A stretch of DNA of 64,000 nucleotides from Zonotrichia leucophrys gambelii (Eukaryota; Chordata; Aves; Passeriformes; Passerellidae): assembly GCF_028769735.1 (NCBI RefSeq), contig NC_088177.1, forward strand, positions 12,464,599-12,528,598, in the 5' to 3' direction. Position 1 is the stretch's first letter. Every line of letters starts with the position of its first letter. Under the pieces are notes generated by a model that was not told where the DNA came from, made no database searches, and worked only from the letters and a program-made list of their open reading frames with translations. This document shows positions 1-12,286 of the stretch, one piece after another. Position numbers and translations under genes: made by a program.

Positions 1-530
1 AGCATCTTTATGTCATAGTCAAAGGCGGCAAATCTGCTGTTTGAAAGAAATGCAGATGAACCTCTGCACCAAAAAGAAAAAAAATACACAGATTAGCAAT
101 GTGACTGGCAAACACATCTGAGATGGGGGAAAAAGGCTTACACAGAGGAATAAGCTTAGCTGCAAAGCAGTATTTTACCATGGCAAAGTAAAAAACTCAG
201 GAATCAGCCGCAGCGGTGGGAAACCATGTTGTCATACAGCACCTACACAATCAAATTATCCACTACACACTCTTCAAGCATAATAACAAGAGCAGTCATA
301 CTAATAAATGGGCAAAACAGAAAATGAAGCAGGCTTGGAAAGCACTGGAGAAAGCTGGAGAAGGATTTGCTGGCAGCAAACACATGCAAACCTAAGGAGG
401 ACACACCTTCCTCAGCCAAGGAAGAGGGTGTGTCTTTCAGGAGTGCTCCCACTACAGGGGTCACACTCCCTGCTGGATGCCACATTTGGCACTTTTTCTT
501 CATGACACACTGAACCAGAATCCAACTGAC
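1..530. other. Probable MAP2 intron sequence at the window edge
   Basis: Apart from the open extension of the candidate exon at 531-653 down to about 412, I see no exon, repeat or RNA gene here. The large MAP2 projection-domain exon, which would be a kilobase-scale minus-strand ORF, is absent and must lie further downstream of the gene, beyond position 1. Confidence 0.5.
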
Positions 531-653
531 CCTCACAGAGGGCCTCTGCCTGGTCCAAAGGCTTAAGGGGCCCGTGCTCTTTCCCCATTGGCTTCCCAGG
601 AAGAGCAGCAGGTTTCACTTCCACAGCCATCAGACTCTTTACTGGTTCTTCTT
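531..653 (-). CDS. Candidate second MAP2 cassette exon, 123 bp, phase 1-1
   Basis: The acceptor is preceded by a long T/C tract (ttttttccatctccaag, AG at 655-654). The donor is GAGG|GTCAGT (GT at 530-529), acceptable but with C at +3. The segment completes a Glu codon with the preceding phase-1 exon, has 40 open codons and ends in phase 1. The peptide includes EEPVKSLMAVEVKPAALPG and KPMGKEHGPLKPLDQAEAL, rich in Lys, Pro and Glu like MAP2 projection sequence. The frame stays open past the donor to about 412, so a longer exon is possible. The family assignment rests only on phase, strand and position; it may be a chance ORF. Confidence 0.35.
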
Positions 654-3600
654 CTTGGAGATGGAAAAAACAGGGGACATCCCCACCAACAGTAAACACC
701 AAGCACACAGCTGAACAGGATTGCTTTACATAACCCTTCCAGGACTGCATTTACATAACCCTTTCAGCTCAATATTTTCTATTTAAGTCTGTAAAGGACT
801 GCCAGTACCCAGTTCATTTTAGCCACCATGGAACTGAATTTTCCTTAGGGAAAAAACCAAACCAAAAGCCTGCCTCCCCCCAGACAAGCATGTTTATGCC
901 ACAAGATGAGAGCTGAAACTGTTTTACAGGCATACCTCTCCCAAGGATGACAGTGGGTCAAAGAGTCATTGGAAATGGAGATGGAATGGAATGATGGATG
1001 GCTCTGACAACACTAATGCATCAATGAGCTCAAAGTACACTGATATTTTTCTAATAAATGTGCTGTTTAGTCCAGTGAATGACATTCAGCTGAGGTGGAG
1101 GAAGGTATGAGGCATTGATTTCTTTCTGCTGACCTTGGTAATACAGACTGCTGAATGCCAGCAAGTCAATCTACTGTATGAATCCTGGATTTGGCAAAAT
1201 ACTGACAACTTTCAGAGTCATAACTGGCCTTATGCATGGCTAATGATTAATGGTTTTTGCAAGATCTCTGCCAAGTTTCCTACACTGAATGGGTGTATAA
1301 ACAATTCTCCCTTATGCTCTCTGACATCTGAAATCCTTATGTGAAAGTCACTATTTTAACACAAGGACTCTTAATTTTCTTTGCTGTTTCCCCACTTATC
1401 CCCAGGCTCCTCATCATCAACTAAGTCAAACAAACCAATGAATGCAATACAACTATTTTGTTCATCCAAATTTCTAAAACATACCACTCAGCCCATAGGC
1501 TGTTAGGATCAGTACAGTAGAATCAGTAGAATCAAGAACAGTCTTTGCTCGTGCCATGGAAGAAGAATTATTAGAAAAATCTCCATTCCAGGCTTGTACT
1601 CCTGCCACTGTGACTCAGACAAAAATTACTGTGCACGATTAGTATTCCCTCTGATAATAAGTAAGGATTAAGTGTGAATCCTATGATTCAGCAATGTACT
1701 CAAGGAGCTGACCAGCAGCCATACTGCAGGCAACCTGATGAGTTTAAAATATGTCTCACAATGAAGTACTTTGCTGAATCAGACCTAGAACAAAGCATTT
1801 TCAAATCTGGAAGTGGCTGTATCCATCCTCTTGGAATTACAAGGGCTTTATTTTTCTCCTGAGACTGTCCCAGTGAAAACCAGATAATCAATCATCCCTT
1901 TCAGCTATGGCCTTAAAAGAATGATTTAAGGAACATAAACACTAGTTGAAGCTGAAAAAATATCACTATGTAAAGAACAACACATTATTAATAACATAAA
2001 ATAATTAAGGTTAAATACTGTATCTTAAATGAACAGAAGCCAGGAGATTCAGAATCAGACCCTGACCAATGCCTGAGCATTGCAGAATTATTTGCACGTG
2101 GGCAGATTGCAAAAGCAGCCTCTGCAGGACAACAGGTCTCTAGCTAAAAGAGACCCTGACTTGAATAACTTGCTTTAATTTTCTTTTCCTAATTTTATGT
2201 GCTTTTGTATGTACTTCCCTCTTAATTAAAAAATGCTAAGGACAGCCTTTTACTTTACTCTGAGCAAAACTCCTTCATTTCCTGGAACATTTTTCACAAA
2301 GCCACATGAATAAAAATAATTACTCAAACTAGAAAGTTTTCCTTGAATTAACAAGAGAATCCTATATCCTCTCCTTGTGGAGCAGACTTATGCCAAGCAG
2401 ACTGCTGCCAGCAAGGACAGCTGTCTCACACAACAGTCTCAGTTGGAAGGGCAGGAAGGCTCCTTCACACACAGAAGGATCATCAAGTCCAACTCTCAAG
2501 TGACCAACCCATACAGGGATTGAATCTTGGCATTTTAGCACCATGCTCTCACCAGCTGAGAGGACCCCAGGGTCTCAAAATTCCCATCTTTGCACTCATG
2601 ATCCAGCTTATCTGCCCTTTTTCTCCTACATATAGATGTTCTGAGATCTTACACTCTCACCAGAGGCAGATGATATCATGGAAAGGAAGCTGCCCATGAA
2701 CTAATCAGGCTGTTATGTACACCTCTAGCACACAGCTAAAGTAAGGCTACCCCTGTGATTTTTCTATCTCCCTACCCTTGATTAGATATGCTGACACAAA
2801 TAATCTTCAATTATTAGTGCTGATCTCTTACTAATGCTGTTACAGTATTAGGCTCTGAATTCTGTAATTATCCTGTTAATTCTGAACAACTCTGCTTTTC
2901 TTAAAATGAGCCAGAGTCTAGTTTCAGGGAGACAGCTTCATCCTCCTGAGACACAAACCTTTAGAGGATCCAGTACTATTTTTGACTTCAGCTGCCAAGA
3001 CTGAGCGCTGTGAAATGAAACATCCAACTATTTCACCTTTCAGAAGTCGGCTGTTCTGGTAGTGAAGAAGACTCTCCCTTGATTTAACTTTTACATAACC
3101 CCTACTGATAAAATGCTACTTACTGATGTGCTCAGGTCATAGAAACAGGAGGTACAGAGAGGCTTTTTTCCTCTCCATGTTTGCAGTCAGCTGGCACAAT
3201 GCAAACGGAACATGTCCACAAAACAACTGGAAATCAAACATGACCCAATATGGCCTGAAATTACCTGTGCACACTGGGGCAAAACTTACTTCACCTGCTG
3301 GGGAATTAAAATCCTTCCAGGGCTATCTTTGGTATAGACATATTTTTCCCCCATTGTGTAAACAATTGACTTATTTTCAGTAACAATATTGTGGCCTACT
3401 GTGCATATTGTTCTTGGCAGTATTTCTCTAGCACAAAGAACATATTATCTTCCAGTTCTTTTAGCTAGCTGCTCCTTTTGCTTCTGCTCTAAGCCAGGCC
3501 TGAAGAATAAGATCCCTGATTTAAGTGGGAACCATCTGACCCCAAAGCTGCTCATGCTGCAGAGACGTGGAGAGACTCTTGGAGGGGCATCACTTCCATC

Positions 3601-3722
3601 TAGGGGAAAACACAACCAGGTTTTCCTCCCCAGCAAGCAGCAATGCCAGACACACAAGGAATGGAATGGATGGCAGGTGAGTAGAGGGGAAGAGGAACCA
3701 AATGGGACCATGCTCAGTTCAC
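654..3722. other. Intronic sequence between the two candidate exons
   Basis: This stretch is AT-rich and non-coding in appearance. Its only recognisable element is the tRNA-Ile-derived SINE near 2427-2570. The short ORFs here do not resemble proteins and lack convincing splice-site pairs. Confidence 0.55.
2427..2570 (-). mobile_element. tRNA-Ile-derived SINE with CR1-like tail (TguSINE1 type)
   Basis: Read on the minus strand from about 2567, the element begins with a degenerate tRNA-Ile-like head: box A-like ctcagctggtgagagca, then tggtgctaa in the anticodon-arm region, then box B-like gattcaatccctgtatggg. This runs into a tail, ttggacttgatgatcc ... ccttccaactgaga, which matches the 3' end of CR1 LINEs. 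That head-plus-tail structure is the one known for passerine SINEs mobilised by CR1. A short GT/AG-containing segment (about 2461-2476) interrupts the tail. The head has mutations in the arms, so it is a fossil and not a tRNA gene. Confidence 0.78.
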
Positions 3723-3863
3723 CTTCATCATGGCCCAACAAGACCTCTGTGCTCTTCACTGTGGCACTGGGGTGAGTACTAGAGCCAGCCCACTCTGAGC
3801 TGAACAAAGGGTGTTCATAGTACTCCTCATCTGAGCTGCAGGGCTCCTCCTGGGGCACAGACA
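3723..3863 (-). CDS. Candidate MAP2 cassette exon, 141 bp, phase 1-1
   Basis: The acceptor has a strong pyrimidine tract (ggccccctccatttcag, AG at 3865-3864), and the donor is AAG|GTGAAC (GT at 3722-3721). With the phase-1 end of the exon at 9890, the first two bases complete a Val codon. Then 46 codons stay open and one base is left for the next exon, so inclusion or skipping keeps the MAP2 frame. The peptide contains SVPQEEPCSSDEEYYEHPLF and then SSEWAGS. It is acidic, with a CK2-like SSDEE site, as suits the MAP2 projection region. The open frame continues on both sides, giving a 286-codon ORF at 3445-4305. A second possible acceptor at gtgccccag would put a stop in frame. I do not recognise the peptide from a specific MAP2 isoform; inclusion in MAP2 is inferred from phase, strand and position. 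Confidence 0.55.
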
Positions 3864-4516
3864 CTGAAATGGAGGGGGCCAGGTGCCACTCCCTGCTGGC
3901 TCCTGCAGTGACTCCCCCACAGCCAGGGCCGTGCTGGAGCAGCCCCACCTTATCCTCCGCCCCTGCATTTACAAACACACACAGACAGACAAAGGCTGCA
4001 GGACAGACAGACACACACAGGAAAAATAAAACAGGATGGACACATGCTCTAGCAGCACCAGCCACTGCCATGCTGGAGTGGATGACACCAGCCAGGCTAC
4101 TGGTTAATGCAGGATGGAGGAATGAGGCAGTTGTGCATTTTAACACAGGGAGCATGTACCTGGCCCTTTCTGCTGGTTTACCAACATCAGAAACCAATCC
4201 TAGCAGTAAGTGAATTTCAAAACTACACACTAATTGCTTAGAAGAACACATGCTGTGCACAAACCACATCTCACAACCCATACTTTCCTCATATGTATTA
4301 CACACCTGACTGACTGTACTAAAAACCTCTGAAGTGTCCTGACATAACTGTATTCCTCATAATATTCAGATTTAGTACTTAAAAGTGTAAAATTTAAAAA
4401 GTTTTTTAATTAAAAAGAAAACCAGCTTACATTTTGGCCAGTGGTGATTTTATTTTTCATTGTACCTGTTTCAAAATTCCCCATTTTTCTTTTTCCTATA
4501 AATAAGCAGCATTTAA

Positions 4517-4532
4517 ACAACAACAACAACAA
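4517..4532. repeat. (CAA)n simple repeat
   Basis: A short run of CAA units followed by an A-run; too short to suggest function. Confidence 0.8.
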
Positions 4533-6302
4533 AAAACCCTTCCCAAAGAGCTATCTACCTTTTTTCCCTGATAAAGGTCACAAAATGCTGCCCACAGCAG
4601 TCTCTGTTAGTCCTATATTTTATGCTGTTGTGTCATGTTTCCATGGGTGAACTAGCTCCCACCTCAGTGTTTGCTAATGCTTTGGAATGACAGGCTTACT
4701 CCCATCACTGTAGCCTTGCAGAAAATCACATTAGTGGGACTACACCAGTTACTGACAAGTACAGGGAGGGGCAGTTTTTGCAAGACAAAGAAAAATAACA
4801 CTTCCCAATGAAAATGACTGGCCTACCACCTCAGCCATACAAGCCTAGAGGGGACACTTGGGAAGTCCTGTAGGCTGAGGAATCCTCTCATCACAAATGA
4901 AGCTATGAAAAATGAAACATCTAGTGCTAGGGAAAAGAGGTTTAAGTCCATTCTCAGTGTATGACACCTGGTAGTTTGATGAACACTGATTCACAGGGTG
5001 CCTTAAGCAGCTGCAGCCATTCCACTGGATTTCCTACCAAGCTCCAAGCCCATACTTTGTGTCCCTGGCCTTTCCAAAGGCAATTATAACTTACAGGATT
5101 TCCCCCAGAGCCCCCAAAAATGTCACTCTTAGATCCAAAACAGAAAGCAAGGTTTTAACACAGGCAGTGTTAACAGATCTCTTTGTGGGATGCCAAAACA
5201 AGAGGGCTCAGGAATGCTACCCTAACTGTGATTACCCAAGCCTTGGAAACAATTTTGATCCAAAACAATCCCATTCATAAGAGCTTTAAGGTTCTTCCTG
5301 GCAAACAACAGGAAGTTTTAAGTTTCTTTCTACAGTACATCATGACAAAACAACATCTGTATCTTTAGAAAAAGATCCTCTGCTTTCTCAGGTAACTGGC
5401 AGCAAGCGTCCTGTAACGGCATGGCATGGATTTCTTATGCTGTAGGAGAAACCAATTCCATGGGCCTGTGTTTAATACTGGTGCCAGCCCTGAGGCTGGC
5501 TGGGACCAAAGGTGTGCACAAAGACCCCACATGGAACTCAGTTAGGAGAACTGTATTCACAGTTTCTTTCAGGGAACAAAGAGTGCACTAACCACTGATA
5601 ATTTGGCCGCTTCTCTTCTGTAGTGGAATCCAACCCTCATATTCAGGGGTTTATGCAATATTAAAAGAGGCAGGTGTGGAAAGAAAATCTGGCAACCAAC
5701 TTCTGCCAAGCAGGAAGCTCTGCAGAGCACTGCAGTAGGAAATGCTAAGCACAGCATTGTGCCCAAGCTTCCCATTTCCCCCCACTACTTAAGAGCCAAA
5801 AACAAGATTTCAGGGAATCATCTCAATCTATTTGCAGTGCAGAACCTGTGGATTTCTTCTCCACAGAAACATCTACAAAATTCTGTAACAGATTTGAGGG
5901 GGTTCAGAGTTTGCAAAAGGCAAATTACAGGGGGTGAGCCCACACTTCAGGGCACAAGAGACAAGGAATGAACTCCCTCCTAAATCCAAGAATGTTCAAA
6001 ACCTCAACTCCCCGTTCTCACACCAGCCCATGAATTATTGAAGACAAGAGCTGAATGAGCAGAAGCACTTGCCACCTATTCAGCTGGAACTGGGACACTA
6101 AGATAAGAAGGGAAGGTTGATATGGTCAAGAAGCTGAACACAGAGAAGGAAGATGTGCAGAAGGGGAGGTTCTCCTTCCAGCTGTGGGTTTATTTACCCA
6201 GGGGCCCTTCAAAAGCAAAACGTATCACCAAGAGTGAAGGTGAAATCCCAGCATTTGCCTATACTGTTGCAAACAAGACTGAAAATCCCTTCTTTATAGG
6301 CT

Positions 6303-6328
6303 CTGAACAGACTGTACTGAACAGACTG
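6303..6328. repeat. Tandem 12-mer duplication, period 14
   Basis: The 12-mer ctgaacagactg occurs twice, at 6303-6314 and 6317-6328, separated by two bases. It is probably a small replication-slippage duplication. Confidence 0.75.
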
Positions 6329-9300
6329 AGAGAAAACAGAGGCTTTGCCTCTGCTCCTTAAAACTGCAGGAACTGACAGCAGTAAAAATGGTTAATATTT
6401 GCTATTGTGATGGTCCAAAATCACCAGGAGTGCAAAGCCTGCTGCTGTTTGGGGTTGTTATATCTGCGGCTATTTTACAGATTTACATTGGTTTTTTATC
6501 AGTTTGAAAGAAGATACTTTCAGAATTAATGCAGATAATTTCATTACCAGGATAATGATGTCTTCTAAGGAGGCTGTGCTTTTATTTCAGCAACAAGAAA
6601 AATCCTTTGTTATTACAGTCCCTTCTAATCTTTTCCGTCTCAATACATGGGAAAATCCCTAATGCATTTTAAAGTCCAAGATTAAAATCACTTCTCACAA
6701 AGGCTAATTCTGTTTTACTTTCCTTGTATGTTTTGAGAATGCCTTTCAAGAAGTAATTTCCACCGTCAACAAATCCATTTTACAACACTTGATTCTTTTC
6801 AGTTTACAAAACATTCTTATTTGGTATATAAAGGCTGATCTGCCTATTTCAAAGTGGAAGACAGCCCATCAGAGGCACCCTTCTTTTCCTTAATGTTTAA
6901 ATTTTTTTTACATGAAGACATTGTGGACCATCATCAAAAGGCAAAGAGCACAAAAGAAATGCCAAGAAATTAGAATATTACGTCAGTCCTTCCAGGCAGA
7001 TACAACTGATAAAAGGATTAGAGGGTGCTAGGAAGAATTTAATTTCCTGAACAAAATTATGTTATTATAGTTGAAATGAATATAGTAATTTCAATAAGGC
7101 AAATCAGTTCTCTTACCTTCTGCAGCAGTAAAAAGGGACAGGTTCATTTGAATGCTTTCCTGCAGCCAAATCCAAGAAACCTACATCCAACTGACTCCTT
7201 TCTCTCATGAAATAAACCTGACCCACAAACCTCTCTGTCTTTCCTACCTTTTTTTTTTTCCCTTTTAATTTGTGTTTGCTGCATGGCTGGCCACATCCAC
7301 CTTTGTCAGTCTACAACAGTGATTTCCTTCCTACATTGACTGAAGAAGTCTCTTGGATTCAAAGCAATGCGACACACACTGACAAGTGCATTAGGAAGAG
7401 CTTCTAGGAGAAGGGAAAAAAAAGGTCTGAGGCAGACACACCAAGGGCTCACCTTTTTTGTTCAATTAATTAATAAACTGCATTTTACTAAGCAGAAAGA
7501 TGGACAATATAAAGATGCATGAGGATGGATTGCCAGATGGTATAGGGAACAGGAGGTTTAAACAAGTACAGGAAAACTGGGTCAAACCCTACTGAGGCAA
7601 ACTCTTCTGAATGGGAACTTTGCCTGAATAAAATTGACAGGTCTGGCTCGCTCAGGTCAGCAAAACCTGAACTTACCCACAGAAAATAAGGACTGTATCT
7701 TCTAATACAGAGCAGAGCAGAAGATTTTTACTGCCATTTTTACTACACTGAACTGACAATACTGATATTTTTGTAATAAGCAACATAATAAATTTGTAGT
7801 GAAATTATTTCTAAGTTTTTTTTTGTTGCTTCAAACAACTCTACTGTGAGTTCCTGTTTGAGAGCCAGACATAAACAAGAAGCTTCCAGCACAGTTCATT
7901 AAAGACTCAGGACATGACTTCTATCTATACTTCCCTTATAAAACTTCCATCTGCTCTTAAAAATGAAGCACTGAATCAAAATCTTCCATGTTGTGGAAAA
8001 GTCGCTTTTGATTAATGTTAAAGAAAATTATTGGAAAGTTATTCAAACCCAGGACATTGTGTAAGTCATTGAAACATCTCCCAAGCACTGTCCTTTCAGC
8101 CCTTGTAACCACCTCTCTGCAGGGTAAGTGCTATTATATTAATTCAATTCTACATGCTAGGAAAGAGAAAAGCAACAATGTTCAGTGAGTTGCTGAGTCA
8201 TTTGCACAGCTGGGAGCTGCAGTCTGGCAGCAGATAATAACCTCAAGTTGTAGAGTGTTTTCCACCTTCCTGTGTTAGTACAACTAGCGAAATGCTTTCC
8301 ATTTGCTGTGGAGCCAATCTACAACCTTCAATTAAACAATAGAAGGACCTTATAAAACCCTAAAATACATGCAAATATACAGCTGACACAAGCAGCACAC
8401 AAAGCCGAACCTAAACCTGAGGCTAATGGAAGAACCTTGACATTGGACTGAAGCAAAAGAACAAGCCCTTCACCATGATATGAAAAATTAAAAAGCATAC
8501 ACAGGACTAAACAAGTGAATTATGTATTAAAAAATAGTGATAAAGCCCTGGTAACCATTCTAAAAATCTTTGCTAGTGCCTTACCAGTTCTCTTTTCAGT
8601 TAATAGTTCTGATTGCCATTACCTCTGTGTGATAAGTCTAGGAACTGTTGTACTGTTTTTTAAACACACAACAGGCAGATTTTTAAAAAAAACCCAACAA
8701 TCAATTAATCAAATTCTTTATAACTGTTACTAACCACACCCAGTGGGCTCTTCCAGTAGAGTGGACTGACAAATGTTGTTGTTAACACAGCCTGTAATTT
8801 CATTGTGTCAAAAATGACTGCGTGATGGAACATGCCTAATTGCAGTGTCCTCATTAACTGAGTCAGAGAATGCTAGCATGTGAAATAGCAACCATCCACT
8901 TGCAAAATTCATAGAGGCTCTGTGTTAAAATACCAACAAAGTTTGTTCAGCAGATGATAGGAAATTATTTTCATGCACTTATGTAACAAAAAGAAAGATA
9001 AAACGCTGAAAGAAAATCCGAGAAGGAAGTAAGTGGAGACATAAAAACATGACTGACATGAGTTCAACTGACAGTCCTCTGGAGATTCTGAACCCAAATC
9101 CTCCTTATCCCCACGATGCAGCTCAGTTTGAACACCCTGCTGTCTCCCTGTGCTGCTGGCCCTGATGCAGCAGTTGTCTTCTGCTGAACAAAGCACTCAC
9201 GCACACGCCTACACTGCGGCAGCTTCCAGGGATTCAGGCCTCTGCTCAACATCAAGGCAACACTTCAGCTCTTTGCTGGAGGAGGTTTCAGCAGGAGGAA

Positions 9301-9889
9301 AATGCAGTGATCACGGGCTACTGAAACTGAACACTCGTGCAGAACAGAATAGAAACTTGCTTGGTAAGACTAGAATGTGACTGCTGCACTTGGTGGGCAC
9401 AACTTCCAATACATGCAGGCACCGGAGCATGAATTACACGTCAAGGGCCAAAGAAATGATCCAGCTCTGAATCTCCTTGCTTTCATGCATTTAAGATTCC
9501 AAACCAAAAGGCAATGGTAATATTAGAAATGCAGCCAAACACATCTCAAGAAACAAACAATGACCTATACTTAATCATACTTCTGGTGACCACACTGGGA
9601 CAGCAGTGGCTCATATTGCATACAACAGGCAAAAAAGTGAGCAACACTTCTCTTTTTCTTTAGCATAGATGCACTTAGCATATCCCTCAGCTACCTCTGT
9701 GCATGCATCTACCTCATCCATGCACTGCAGCTGGTTTGCAGATGGGGAGTTACTGCTGAGAATGCCTTATTTTTCCACATGAGAAGTATCTCCATTGCAG
9801 AAAGTATCTCCATTTTCTGATTTCCCCATCCTTTAGATTCATGTCTCATCCCTCTGCTGACAGCTCTGCAATGTCCAGGAGACCCTTAC

Positions 9890-9967
9890 CTTCCTCCAGA
9901 ACTCCAGTCTGCTCAGAAGCTGGTGATGGAGGTGGGGAAGGAGGCAGGTTGGCTGACTCTTCAACTG
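9890..9967 (-). CDS. MAP2: MAP2 exon encoding the proline/serine-rich segment
   Basis: This is a 78-bp exon with acceptor tttctag (AG at 9969-9968) and donor gtaagg (from 9889), phase 1 at both ends. It encodes a split Ala codon, then 25 codons including EESANLPPSPPPSPASEQTG and ending VLEE. The SPPPSP block is a MAP2 signature and a likely proline-directed kinase target. In mammals this is the junction where short MAP2C-type messages skip to the 3' exons and long MAP2A/B messages enter the large projection-domain exons. Neither of those downstream parts is in the window, so they should lie beyond position 1. Confidence 0.93.
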
Positions 9968-12172
9968 CTAGAAATCAAACAGTGAAAATGAGACAGTCAT
10001 TAATTCCAGGAAGACCAATTCATGATGTAAGCTGCAGTCAGCCTGTTCTGCCCAACTGAGGAATTATCTGATGGGGACTCATGCTTGCCAGATTTTTAGA
10101 CAGATCCTCGCAGATTACATGGACTTTTTAAAACAAAAGGATTTATTCTTCTGTTGTTGTTTTCTAATGGGATGAATTACTTACAAAATTCTGGTTATAG
10201 AGCACAATATAAAAATCAAATATGAGATACTCTTTTAAATATGCATTGCCTCTTAAAAAGTGTTCAGTCACCCAAGGCAACAATAAAAAAGCTTGTGAGC
10301 ACAGAGTTATTATAAATTCACACCAACTATCAGAAACTGGCACCCAATCTCTTTAATCCACCTTGAGTATGTGAAAAGACTCCATTCTGCACACTTTTCT
10401 TCTTCTGCTGCGTTCAAGGTTAATCACAGAACACATGCAAATATTGCTTGTCTAAATGCAAAAGATATCAGTGCAGGGAACTTATATCAGCTGTGACATA
10501 ACAGTGATTCATCTGAGCAAGGCACAGAGAAAACTTAGATGCACTTGGACTGGGATTTACATTCATTCCCAGTCATGAGAACAGATGCTGAAAATAATTT
10601 TTTTTTCAATTACTTCAATTCAAGTATGTTGAAATTCTAAACATGCTTCTTAAGTGAACTCAGCATGACCTTTGCATTTGATCTCATACCAATAACTTAG
10701 TGAATTTTTTTCTTTAAAAACAGATCCACTCCTGGGGCTTAACCAATGTTTAAAAAAAAAAAAACCAAACAAATCTGTTTTAACAGCTCTGTCTTATCAA
10801 CAGCACCTTTCAACAGGCAGATCTCAGTTTACTGTTCAGGGCTTCTTTCCAAGCACAGGCAGAATTTTTCAAAAGCCCAAATAGAATTTTCCAGGCTTCC
10901 TCCTATTGATTTCAGTGTGATTTGGAGAAGACCATATGTGACTTGTCCTTAAGGTGTGCTGTCCGGGGACAGAGTTTGTATAAACTCATCATGATATCTG
11001 ACCACAGGAACTGTAACACCAAGAGTTGGTTAACTGACGACATGCTTCTCACAATGCCTTTTAAATTACTTATCTGACTAGATGGAACTGAATATCCATT
11101 CTGCCTGTCCCAGGCCTGAGTGAAGTGATTTGGAGAATTGAGGTCTTCCATGTAAAACTGAGTCTCTGCAAAGAAGGGAATTACCAAGCAACACATCTCC
11201 CTGCTGCAGTTCTAAGTTAGTTCAATGAAGCAAAAAACCGTGGGAACCAAATTTCCAACAAATATTCTAAATTACTCATTGACTTATTTCATTCCTAGGC
11301 AAGGCCAAGCACTGCACCAAAACAAGCAGATGACCTGTGGGGAAAACACTGCAGGGCATTGTTTTGATTTCATCACAATGAACGTGCACTCAGGAGAATC
11401 TATCCCAGGACAGGCTGGCATGACTTCCTTACCTCAAGATGATGTATGTCCTTTCTCTGGCCTTGGTGGACATGTTTTGAGTTACTGCAAAAGTTTTCTG
11501 GCAAGGAGCAAGCACTTTAGGTACAAATGACTGTATACCTACCTTCTTTTATAGATGGATAAGATAAATACACAGACAAAGGAGGCAAGAGGAGGATGGA
11601 GACACAGCATGGACCAGTGGCATTCTTACCCCTTCCAGTACAGACTGCTGGAATTTGCTTTTACCATGTGACTCCTTCTTCCACAATCTGCCCTCACTCT
11701 GCCTGGTGCTCTCAACCTGGAGTGCCCCATTCCTTTCTGCTTCCTGTGGAGGTGCTGCCCCCTCCATCCATTTCAGCAGCTGCCACCCAACCAGCAAAGC
11801 CTCACTTTCTTTTTATTTGTCACTCCATCTTTGCCTCTTCAGATGTTAATCCTTCACATGGCTCAACACAAACAATCCCAACCAACACGATGACAAACCC
11901 TACCACCAAACACACTCATGGCTACTCAACCATGAGTCAAAACCAAGGTGGAGAACTGCTGTTAGAGCAAACAGGGAATGAGACAGTCACAGGGCCATGA
12001 AGAACAAGGATCCTGCTATAATCCTGTGGTTCCAGCATTTATCCAGTGGTGGCTATGGTTTACAACCACAACCATAAGCAATGTGAATACACAGCTGGAA
12101 CTGCATTTTTTAATACACATACAGACATTTGGAGACACAAGGATACCTGGAACATTCTTTGTCTCATTTTAC
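9968..12172. other. MAP2 intron, 2.2 kb
   Basis: A short intron between two confidently placed phase-1 exons. I see only an A12 run at 10752-10763 and no recognisable gene or repeat. Confidence 0.7.
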
Positions 12173-12286
12173 CTAAAGGTAGTGATCCAGGCTGATCTTT
12201 GTGCTGGGCTTCTTTTTCCTGTTCACCTTTCAGGACTGCTACAGCTTCAGCTGTTACTACTTGTACTATCCTCGCAGACACTTCTT
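12173..12286 (-). CDS. MAP2: MAP2 exon encoding the PKA RII-anchoring helix
   Basis: This is a 114-bp exon with acceptor ccacag (AG at 12288-12287) and donor gtaaaa (from 12172), phase 1 at both ends. It completes a Glu codon from the start exon and encodes 37 full codons. The segment EVSARIVQVVTAEAVAVLKG is the amphipathic helix by which MAP2 binds the regulatory RII subunit of protein kinase A, followed by the highly charged EQEKEAQHKDQ. Identity with the mammalian MAP2 N-terminus is nearly complete as I remember that protein. The intron to the start exon is about 20.1 kb and the intron to the next exon is about 2.2 kb. Confidence 0.95.

Larger units (their letters stand above)
3864..9889. 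other. MAP2 intron, 6 kb
   Basis: This lies between the SPPPSP-coding exon and the candidate cassette at 3723-3863. Visible elements are a short (CAA)n run at 4517-4532, a 12-mer tandem duplication at 6303-6328 and a T-run near 7250. No further exon-like ORF with matching splice sites and phase was found on the minus strand. Confidence 0.55.

Noticed and set aside
2510..2567. tRNA-Ile gene on the minus strand
   Set aside because: The arms are mutated, the anticodon region is degraded and it runs directly into a CR1-like tail, so it is the head of a SINE.
3445..4305. 286-codon minus-strand ORF taken as a single-exon gene
   Set aside because: The reading frame is open by chance on both sides. 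Only the central part (3723-3863) has splice signals and a protein-like composition; the ends are Cys/Trp/Ser-rich, as translated non-coding DNA is.
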